Assembly (NCBI RefSeq): GCF_039541875.1 | Contig: NZ_BAABHB010000001.1 | Span: 744,001 to 808,000, forward strand | DNA length: 64,000 nt | Source: Nibrella viscosa | Lineage (GTDB): Bacteria > Bacteroidota > Bacteroidia > Cytophagales > Spirosomataceae | Direction: 5' to 3' | In this document: piece after piece, positions 43,860 to 51,704 of the stretch | How the letters are laid out: each line of letters starts with the position of its first letter | Position numbering within the stretch: the stretch's first letter is position 1 | Notes under the pieces: generated by a model | What the model was told of the DNA's origin: nothing | Databases searched by the model: none | Seen by the model: only the letters and a program-made list of their open reading frames with translations | Translations under genes and position numbers: made by a program

Positions 43860-43909
43860 CCCAATGGGAATAATATAACACCCACCCAATGGGAATAATA
43901 TAACACCCA
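43860..43909 (+). repeat. 25-bp perfect tandem duplication
   Basis: 43860-43884 and 43885-43909 are identical (begins CCCAATGGGAATAATATAAC). The length is not a multiple of three, so it shifts the frame and makes a stop at 43896-43898. The M4 C-terminal domain continues in the other frame right after it. Confidence 0.95.
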
Positions 43910-45346
43910 TTGGTTTTAATGATGCAATTAACATAGTTTATAGAGCATTACGCTATTATTTGCAACAGACATCAAGATACACCGATGCCCGCGATGCAAC
44001 GCTTATAGCGGCTGAAACTCTGTTTGGCGGCTGCTCTCCTCAGCAAAAAGCGGTTGCCGATGCCTGGACAGTCGCCGGTCTTGCTCCCACGTACCGCTGT
44101 AATCCTGACTGTGATTTTGATGTAATCCTGCAGGTGGTCAACAACTCCCCTTCAACCTGTAATCAGCTTATTACGCTGAACAGCTATTGCATGGGCCAGT
44201 CAGGAGCTTGTGACGGGGTGAGCTATTCCTATACGGGGCCAAACTTAGCCACTTATTCGGGACCATCATCAGTGAATATCACCACACCCAATAGCTCTGG
44301 TACCTATCAATATTCGGTAAGGGCAACCAAGTTTGGGTGTTATGCACCGGTTAAAACTTATAACTTTAACATAAGCTGTCCGCCCTCCAACTCCTGTGAT
44401 TTCAGCAGCGGTCCAAGGTATGTGGGAACGTGGTATGGGCTAACGGTACAAATCCGGCAGATTTCCGGTAAAAACGTATTGGTGACGGCTATCACCGGGT
44501 CCTCGGTAGACAAGTATTTTCCGCGTGGCGACAATTTTTGGGATCGGAGCGATTTCAATAAAGACCCGAATGCCATTAATCTACAAAGTTGTTTAAATGC
44601 TGGAACTACCGGCTACGACGGACTCGGCCTGCCGGCGGGCCTCACCCCACCACCTGGCTATATACAAGGGCAGGAAGCCGATGGCGCTATCTACTTCAGT
44701 AATGGTAACGTGGCTAATCCCTGTGATTTTAGTACGCCCCGACGTGTAGGCACCTGGAACGGCCTGGTTGTGCAGATACGGCAGTTTCCAAATAATATAA
44801 GTGGGTTAGTCACGGCTTTTGAAGGTTCGTCCAACGATAAATATTTACCGCGTGGGGATAATTTCTGGGACAACTTTACTAAAGACGCCAATGTAGAGCA
44901 GTATAGAGCCTGTCTGAATGCGGGGGAGTCGAGTTGGTACGGGCTGTCGAAACCGGGTTCGGTGACGCCACCGCCCGGTTACCTACAGGGTTACGAGCCT
45001 GATGGTGCCATTTTCTTCTCGACCAACGGAGCCCGCAAGGCCGCACCGGTGCCCGAAGTACCTGCCGAACTGCCTATGTTGATTCGGGTGCGACCAAACC
45101 CGGCTCACTATGAACTAACGGTAACTTTTGACTTGCTGAAAGCGCAATCGGTGCCTGTGCGGTTACTGGATATGCAGGGCAAAGTAGTACAGCAGCAAAC
45201 CTATCCGGGCGAGGCCGGACGGAATGAGCGGGTGCTGAACGTGGCACCTTTGCCGGTGGGAATGTATATGCTGGAAGTGAAAATGGATGGGCAACGGATT
45301 ATACAAAAAGTGCTTAAGGAATAAAGTTTCTGTTGTTTTCGTTTGC

Positions 45347-45385
45347 AACGAGCCTGCTCCAATACCGGAGCAGGCTCGTTGTTTT
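45347..45385. terminator. Intrinsic terminator after the T9SS protease
   Basis: AACGAGCCTGCTCC (45347-45360) pairs perfectly with GGAGCAGGCTCGTT (45367-45380), followed by GTTTT. Confidence 0.88.
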
Positions 45386-45483
45386 ATTCATGATTTCGTA
45401 AAATCTTATATTCGGAATCGCTTGTTAAAGGGACAACGTATAACCTCAAACCATCAATAAACTTCAGACTACAAACCAATCCC

Positions 45484-46008
45484 ATGAACTCAACCGATAC
45501 CCGTGAAGTATGGCTGCGCGGACCGCTGCCCGATATGCCCACGCTGCTGCAACCGGTAGCCCATGCTTTGCTCCAGGCCCGCGAAGAACTGAATGCCCTT
45601 ATGGCGGATTTTCCGGCCGAATTGTTGTACGAAAAACCATCCGGACTGGCCTCGCCGGGCTTTCACCTGCAACACCTGACCGGCGTGCTGGACCGGCTCT
45701 TTACCTACGCCCGTGGGGAAATGCTCACCGACGAGCAGCTAAAAGCCCTGAAAGCCGAAGGCCACCCAACCGAAACCACTCTGGGCGTTCCGGAACTGGT
45801 CGGGTTGTTCAATGCGCAGGTTGATAAAGCGCTGGCGCAGTTGCGGACTACCGACGAGCAGACACTGACGGCGGTGCGGGGCGTAGGACGGGCGCAGATT
45901 CCCTCCACGGTACTGGGGCTGCTGTTTCATTCGGCCGAACATACTATGCGGCATTTGGGGCAGTTGCTGGTCACGGTGCGGGTGCTAACCCGCACACCCT
46001 TGTCGTAG
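45484..46008 (+). CDS. DinB family protein
   Basis: 174 residues in a four-helix DinB bundle. Histidines at HLQHLTGVLDRL and FHSAEHTMRHLGQLL are the likely metal ligands. It resembles the DinB_2 branch and shares little with the copy at 39965. It ends eight bases before the convergent glycosidase gene, with no obvious terminator between them. Confidence 0.8.
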   Translation: MNSTDTREVWLRGPLPDMPTLLQPVAHALLQAREELNALMADFPAELLYEKPSGLASPGFHLQHLTGVLDRLFTYARGEMLTDEQLKALKAEGHPTETTLGVPELVGLFNAQVDKALAQLRTTDEQTLTAVRGVGRAQIPSTVLGLLFHSAEHTMRHLGQLLVTVRVLTRTPLS

Positions 46009-46016
46009 TGGTTGTT

Positions 46017-48188
46017 TTATGGCCTGAACGTCGTTTCCTGCGCCAGTTGAACGTCGCGCACAACCTGCGGCCGAAGCGATTCCCACGAGAAGTGGGTATA
46101 CTCTTTTCCGTAGTTCTGGGTGGTGACGTGGGGCGTCGGTACATAGCGGTCTTTGGTCAGCGCCACCACCTGATCCCAGTGCATTAAGCCCGCTTCCAGT
46201 TGGCGAATGGCCGCTGCCTTTTGCGCCGGATCGCCGGTTGTGCGGTATAGTTCAAGCGCCACCCCTGCCCGCAACTTATCGGCCAGGTACAGGCCCAGGT
46301 AACTCCAGACGGCGGCATCGTCCAGTTCAGAAACCAGCGCTCCGGAACGGGAATTCACTCGCTTACGCAACGAGGCCACTAAGGTCAACGCCTGCTGACT
46401 ATCTTTTTCTGACGCGTCGGCCAGATCCAGCGGGGTTAACTTGCCGGCAGGAGCCGGTTTTTTCTGATTGACCAGTGCGACATACGCGGGAATCGAAAGG
46501 AGTTGCGGGTCAAGTGTCTCGTGGTGAATAAACTCGTTGATGGAGATAAATGGCGACGACCGGTCAAATACCCCTTTGGAATCTGAGGGCTCTGCCTCGA
46601 TAAACCCTTCGGAATAGAGCGTATAATCCCAGGTAGACCGGTGAAAAGATGCCAGCCGCAGGGGCATATTACTGGCCAGTTTATATACTTGCAGGAGGGA
46701 GGGACCTATACCTTTACCGTAGCGCTGGTCGAACGCCGAAGCAAACATGGAATCGGGGGTGGCTGGATTGTACAGAAGCCTGCCCCACAGGGCGTAAAAC
46801 AGCCACTGCTTTTCGAATGCATACTGCCAGGTTTTTACCGCAGACGGTTTGTGCGAGTAGTCTGCCGCCGGAATGTAGCCTTCTGAACCGATAAAATACC
46901 CGTTTACATAGTCATGGGTATTGGTGGTAATATGCTGCCGGATAAAGTCCGGCTGGCCCCAGCGCAGGATGAAGAAGTCTTCGTTGCGGATCATCCATTG
47001 AATCTGGTAGTTGCTGGGTTTAGGGGTCCAGAACCGTTCGTCCAGCTTGCCGGAATGATAATCATGGGTGATGGCCAGGGTTGGGGTAGAGTGACCATGC
47101 GACCAGTTAAACTTGATCTCGACCAGCGCCGGCTCTGTCAGCCCGGCCCGATCAATTACGCCCCGCATCGCCATAGGATCACCCGCCAACACCGACCGAT
47201 GCAAAAATTTAACGGGGCGTTTGGCAGCTTTCATACCGGCCACTACCGTTTCTTCAATCCAGTCTTCGCGCTCCTGGGGCGACATTTTTCCGTCGAACGT
47301 ACCCATCCAGTCGGCGAGGGTGACGCCGATGCCGGTGAGATCGTCGTACTCGTTTATCAGTTGAGTGACCGACTCGCGGGTGTAGCGTTTTACCTGTTCG
47401 GAGCGGTCGTTGTATTCCTGCGTGTGGTAGGCTTTGGCAAACTCCGGCGATACCACAATGTTCCAGTTTACCACAAACGTCTGGATACCCCGCTGCTTCG
47501 CCATCCGGAACAGGCTTTTCCAGAACTGCTGCCAGTCTTTCATCTCCTGTTCTGTAAATGGCGTTGCCGCCGGAAAATTAGTGGCCCGGATCATGTACGG
47601 GAACGGATGGTTATTCCAGAGCGACAGCACGTTCAGGCGGTTCGCGGCCATCATATCGAGAAAAGCTTCCCAGAAACGAAGGTCCCGGCAGGTTTCGGTG
47701 TGCAGCGTAGTGGCCGGACTATTGCGATAGGGCGACCACGGCAGGTTAAATTTAACGATGCGGTAAGTCAGGTGCGGATTCTCGGTTTTGGCAGCGAGCG
47801 TCTTGTACGTTCCGTTGGTTTGCAGGTGTTCGGCCAGTTCCAGAATGCCATACTGCGCGCCCACGGCATCACGCGCCAGGATGACCAGCGTTTTGCGGCC
47901 ATCCAGCCATCGAAAGGCAAAGCCTTCCGGCTGTAGCGCGTCCAGTTCTTTTTGGGCGAGATATGGGCGCAGCGCGACTGGAAGAGCTGTATCGGCAACT
48001 ATCCAGACTGAGGGCAGGTTCGTGGACGCGCCTGTTGAAGCAGGGACAAGCTTTTCGCCTTTTTCGGCGAATGCCTTCCGGAGCTTGCCAACGGCATAAA
48101 CGACTGGTTCCTGTCCTGCATCGTGCCGGATACTTACCTGGGAATAAGCAACACTACTGAGCAGCAACAGGAACCAAAACGCTCTCAT
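46017..48188 (-). CDS. Putative exported glycosidase (GH20/GH67-like architecture)
   Basis: 723 residues with a signal peptide (LLLLSSVAYSQ). The N-terminal 130 residues look like the GH20b/alpha-glucuronidase N-terminal domain, including GAQYGILELAEHLQ; after that a TIM-barrel-like part carries ANRLNVLSLWNNHPFPYM, FVVNWNIVVSP and ALVEIKFNWSHGHSTP. The match is to the fold, and a precise CAZy family cannot be assigned. Its stop is near its neighbour DinB gene; the start is 8 bases from the next minus-strand gene, so it is the last member of an operon with the HEAT/cytochrome protein. Confidence 0.65.
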   Translation of the reverse strand: MRAFWFLLLLSSVAYSQVSIRHDAGQEPVVYAVGKLRKAFAEKGEKLVPASTGASTNLPSVWIVADTALPVALRPYLAQKELDALQPEGFAFRWLDGRKTLVILARDAVGAQYGILELAEHLQTNGTYKTLAAKTENPHLTYRIVKFNLPWSPYRNSPATTLHTETCRDLRFWEAFLDMMAANRLNVLSLWNNHPFPYMIRATNFPAATPFTEQEMKDWQQFWKSLFRMAKQRGIQTFVVNWNIVVSPEFAKAYHTQEYNDRSEQVKRYTRESVTQLINEYDDLTGIGVTLADWMGTFDGKMSPQEREDWIEETVVAGMKAAKRPVKFLHRSVLAGDPMAMRGVIDRAGLTEPALVEIKFNWSHGHSTPTLAITHDYHSGKLDERFWTPKPSNYQIQWMIRNEDFFILRWGQPDFIRQHITTNTHDYVNGYFIGSEGYIPAADYSHKPSAVKTWQYAFEKQWLFYALWGRLLYNPATPDSMFASAFDQRYGKGIGPSLLQVYKLASNMPLRLASFHRSTWDYTLYSEGFIEAEPSDSKGVFDRSSPFISINEFIHHETLDPQLLSIPAYVALVNQKKPAPAGKLTPLDLADASEKDSQQALTLVASLRKRVNSRSGALVSELDDAAVWSYLGLYLADKLRAGVALELYRTTGDPAQKAAAIRQLEAGLMHWDQVVALTKDRYVPTPHVTTQNYGKEYTHFSWESLRPQVVRDVQLAQETTFRP

Positions 48189-48195
48189 AAAGCAG

Positions 48196-51100
48196 TTATT
48201 TATCGTCTTTCAGGGTAGCCAGGAAACTCACTACATCGCGGATTTCCCGCTTCGACAGCAGGTACTTCATATCCGGCATACTCGATGGCGCGTTGGTCCG
48301 TTTGGCAATCTGGTCTTTTTTAACGGCCATATCCGGCTGGTCGCCTACTTTTACCAGCACTTCCGTCGCGTTTTCGCCCTGTAAGATGCCGCTCACCGTT
48401 TTACCGTCTTTGAGCTGCAGCGTGACCGTACCAAAGCCGGGGGCCAGGCGGGCGCTGGGGTTAATCACCGCTTCCAGCAACTGCTCATGGCTTAGTCGGC
48501 TGGCTACGCCGTTCAGGCGCGGACCGGCATTGCCGCCCAGGTCATCGTAGGAGTGACACCGGATACACTGCGCGGTCTGGTGCCGGAAGAAAATACGCCG
48601 GCCCAGGTTCGGGTCACCGCCCGATAAAGCGCCTTTGTAGGAGGCCAGTACCGCATCCGGCGACAGTTTGGACATAAAGGCCTTGTGCCGGGCAATTAGG
48701 GGCGACGATTTGGTGCTTGTAATGGCCTCTTCCAGTTCCAGACTAATATCGGCCGGCAGCGTACCGGCAGCCAGTTGTCCTAATAACTGATCAAACTCCT
48801 TCTGCGAGTATTGCACCGGTATCTTACCAAGCGTCAGCAAAGCCGCCTGTTTCTCTTCGGTGGTACGAGTTTTAATAACGTCCGACAGCAGCGTTACCAT
48901 TCGGTCTTTGGCCATACTCGTTTTGGTGACCAGATCCAGGCCGGCTACCCGAACGCTTTTCTCCGGATCGGCCAGTGCCTGCTCAATGGCTTTACTGACT
49001 TCCTTATCGTTCAGCGCGACCAGCGCCCGCAGGGCTTCAATACGTACGCCCGCTTCCTTATCGTTTTTCAGGCTGGCGAACAATTGCGGAGCTGCCTGCG
49101 TCATGCCCAACCGGCTGATGCCTTTTACGGCGCTAAGCCGCAACGGGAGTTCCGGGCTGGACAACAGCGCGATGTAGGTGTCGGCAGCTTTGCTTTTCAC
49201 CATTGTCGGGTCGCGGGTGATGGGGCCACGGTAGCGGCCGTCTACCCGGTCGAGTACCGACGGTTTCGCCCAGGTGCTGAGGGCATCCAGCGCTTCGGCC
49301 CGCATGGCAACGGGAGCGCTTTCCTTGGCGGCATAGCTGATCAGGTTCTGCATGGCTTCGGGCGTACCCGCCCGAAGGTTGGCGTTGATGGCCCGGCGAA
49401 TCAGCGGTTCATTCGTGAAGCGGGTAGTGGCTAATACATTGCCCAGCGCGGGCAGGGCGTCCTTGATAGAAAGATCGTCGTTGATACCCCGTGCCGCTTC
49501 GGTCATCACAAACTCGTCGGCATCGCTCAGAAAGTTGGCAATGCCCGGATGGCTCATGCGCCGGAGCGCAACCACGGCGGCAATGCGTAACGCCCGCGAT
49601 GGGCTCTTGGCCAGCGCAACGACCGGCTCCGCTTTACCAATGCGGGCCAGGGCCAGACTCCCAGCATGGCGGATGTACGCATCTTCGTCGTTGTTGGCTT
49701 CCAGCAGTTGGATAATGGGCATAACGGCCGGCTCGTAGGCGATGCGGCCCAGAGCTTCGGCGGCAAAGAAACGGGCGCGGGCATTAGCGTCTTTCAGCAA
49801 CGGCATAAGTGCCTGACCGGCTTCCTTGTAGCGTACATCGCCCAGCCACTTAGCGGCCTGCGCCCGGATTTCCGGGTCGTTGTCTTTGAGTAACGGCAGC
49901 AGCAGTTGTGCATACTTCTTGTCTTGCCGGGCCAACTGGCTGATGCCCCAGATACCGTGTACTCTGGCCAGTTGATGCGTTGTCTGTTGGATATTGGCCG
50001 CAAATACATCGGCTCCTTTGGCTCCCCGCTTCGCCAGTTCGAACTGCGCTTTCTGCCGGACCCGCATATCCGGGTTTTTCAGCAGGTCGCCCAGGTACGC
50101 TTCCGATTGTTTGGTGAAGTCCTCGGCCAGGAGTTTTTTGGTGAGCAGGCGTTCGGGCGACGCGGCAGCGTTCTTATCATCCAGTTTCCAGATGCGGCCG
50201 TAATCTTTGGTGTCCCAGCCGTTGATCCAGTCGGCTACGTACATGGCACCGTCCGGACCGAAGTCGATGCCCGTTGCCAATACATTGCCCAGAATTTTCT
50301 TTTGCTCACCCAGTTCAAACGTAGCGCCCTTGGGCTTCAGCTTGAAGGCATGCACCGCCGAGCGGGCGGGGTTACCCACAAATTCAGCCACAAAGAAGGT
50401 GTTCTTGTACTGAGGGCTCAGGGCCGTACCGGGATTGTAGAGAAAGCCGGCCGGACCGCTCACAAAGTTGGCAATGGTCGGCGTAATGTAAGCCGCCTGT
50501 CCTTCAAACCGGGGCTTATACATCTGCTCGTCCATCCAAACTTTGTAGGTATTGTTGAGCGGGTCGCGGTATTTACCGTACTGCCAGTTGCTGCGCCAGC
50601 CGGTGTCGGAGCCATTCACAATGTACACTAACCGCTCTTTTTCGCCGGGATGGTCGCCGTCATTGTCTTCGCTGATGATATTGCCATATTCGTCAAAGGC
50701 AAATTCGTGAGTGTTGCGCACTCCATAGGCAAACACTTCAAAATCGCTGCCGTCGGGATTCGAGCGCACCACCACGCCACAGTTCGGGTATTCCCATTTC
50801 TGACCGTCGGGGCCTTTGCCGTTGAAGCCGATGTCGCCGATCTGCCAGTAGATCTTGCCGTCCGGTCCCATCTTCACGCCCGACATGCCGTGGCCACTAA
50901 AGCCCACGTGAATACCGTAGCCGTGCGAAATGGACTTTTTCTGGTCAGGAATACCGTCGCCGTTGGTATCCGTCATGCGCCACAGGTCAGGCCCGACGGC
51001 TACGTACAGGTCTTTGCCGTTGGCCAGTACGCCCCCGGCTACATCGGTGACTTCATCGTTGAAATCTTCGACGGCCAGGAACGACTCATCGGCAACGCCG

Positions 51101-51624
51101 TCGCCGTCGGTATCCCGGAGCCGGAAAACCTGCTCTTTTTCCACGGTCATGTCGCGCCAGTCGTGCGAGCCGTCGCCGTTCACGTCTTTGAGCCATTCGT
51201 TCTTTTTGCTGTTGGCTGGAGAGAGCACGTTGCGCAGAAAGGCCCGCTTGTCTTCGATGGTCTGCAGCCGGTTGGATTCAATCTCCCAATCCTGATGCCC
51301 CCGGATGTCGAATTCCGAGTTTTTCTGGCGGTTGGTTCGGGTGTAGAATAGCCGGCCCAGATCGTCCATATTGATGGCGATAGGATCGGCCACGAGGGAG
51401 TCGACGCCCCATAAGTTCAGAGAGAGGCCCTGGGCCAGTTCGGGCGTCACCAGCGCTTCGATATTTTTGGCCAGTTGGGCGGCCTCAGCCGGAACCATGC
51501 GTTTGATCCGGTTTTTGATCGGATCGTCTTTAAACGCAACCAGCATAACGGCGGGTACGGCCAACAGGGCCGACGACCAGGCTATTCGTTTGACGATGGG
51601 TTTGGTGGCACTAAATTTTTTCAT
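48196..51624 (-). CDS. PVC-type membrane-bound dehydrogenase with HEAT repeats and cytochrome c
   Basis: 1142 residues. A signal/anchor segment (SALLAVPAVMLVAF) leads to a sugar-dehydrogenase-like propeller (about 70-510) with two Asp-rich loops of calcium-binding type (DVNGDGSHDW, DTDGDGVADE, DTNGDGIPDQ). Residues about 520-960 are HEAT/armadillo repeats (DNDPEIRAQAAKWLGDVRYKEAG and similar). The C-terminal cytochrome c has CIRCH near 1020 and a late Met in SSMPDMKYLL as possible axial ligand. Members of this group oxidise unknown sugars or alcohols outside the cytoplasm. It forms an operon with the glycosidase and perhaps the TonB receptor. Confidence 0.87.
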   Translation of the reverse strand: MKKFSATKPIVKRIAWSSALLAVPAVMLVAFKDDPIKNRIKRMVPAEAAQLAKNIEALVTPELAQGLSLNLWGVDSLVADPIAINMDDLGRLFYTRTNRQKNSEFDIRGHQDWEIESNRLQTIEDKRAFLRNVLSPANSKKNEWLKDVNGDGSHDWRDMTVEKEQVFRLRDTDGDGVADESFLAVEDFNDEVTDVAGGVLANGKDLYVAVGPDLWRMTDTNGDGIPDQKKSISHGYGIHVGFSGHGMSGVKMGPDGKIYWQIGDIGFNGKGPDGQKWEYPNCGVVVRSNPDGSDFEVFAYGVRNTHEFAFDEYGNIISEDNDGDHPGEKERLVYIVNGSDTGWRSNWQYGKYRDPLNNTYKVWMDEQMYKPRFEGQAAYITPTIANFVSGPAGFLYNPGTALSPQYKNTFFVAEFVGNPARSAVHAFKLKPKGATFELGEQKKILGNVLATGIDFGPDGAMYVADWINGWDTKDYGRIWKLDDKNAAASPERLLTKKLLAEDFTKQSEAYLGDLLKNPDMRVRQKAQFELAKRGAKGADVFAANIQQTTHQLARVHGIWGISQLARQDKKYAQLLLPLLKDNDPEIRAQAAKWLGDVRYKEAGQALMPLLKDANARARFFAAEALGRIAYEPAVMPIIQLLEANNDEDAYIRHAGSLALARIGKAEPVVALAKSPSRALRIAAVVALRRMSHPGIANFLSDADEFVMTEAARGINDDLSIKDALPALGNVLATTRFTNEPLIRRAINANLRAGTPEAMQNLISYAAKESAPVAMRAEALDALSTWAKPSVLDRVDGRYRGPITRDPTMVKSKAADTYIALLSSPELPLRLSAVKGISRLGMTQAAPQLFASLKNDKEAGVRIEALRALVALNDKEVSKAIEQALADPEKSVRVAGLDLVTKTSMAKDRMVTLLSDVIKTRTTEEKQAALLTLGKIPVQYSQKEFDQLLGQLAAGTLPADISLELEEAITSTKSSPLIARHKAFMSKLSPDAVLASYKGALSGGDPNLGRRIFFRHQTAQCIRCHSYDDLGGNAGPRLNGVASRLSHEQLLEAVINPSARLAPGFGTVTLQLKDGKTVSGILQGENATEVLVKVGDQPDMAVKKDQIAKRTNAPSSMPDMKYLLSKREIRDVVSFLATLKDDK

Positions 51625-51704
51625 GGTATCCAGTTAAATAGGGCGGTCAGTGCTACACGCCGTTGGGCGCTACGCAAGTTACAAAAAAGTGGGTGTAGCG
51701 ACGG

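Larger units (their letters stand above)
42280..45324 (+). pseudogene. T9SS thermolysin-like (M4) protease, split by two frameshifts
   Basis: Starting at the ATG at 42280 the frame encodes a signal peptide (MKKSLLLYLLSWILGG) and then stops after a G7 run (42321-42327). One more G would join it to the main frame from 42312, which carries an FTP/PepSY-like propeptide and the M4 domain with the zinc motif HEYAH (43512) and GESGALNESISDIFG. A 25-bp tandem duplication (43860-43909) breaks the frame again at 43898. Removing one copy joins it to the rest: GFNDAINIVYRALRYYLQQ, two similar domains of about 100 residues (VGTWYGLTVQIRQ... and VGTWNGLVVQIRQ..., each with PRGDNFWD), and a T9SS sorting domain (VRPNPAHYEL). 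It may be a recent pseudogene, a sequencing fault, or a phase-variable gene. Confidence 0.85.

Noticed and set aside
43960..45324. Separate gene for a T9SS-tail protein
   Set aside because: It lacks a signal peptide and a normal start. Removing the 25-bp duplication makes it the direct continuation of the M4 protease.
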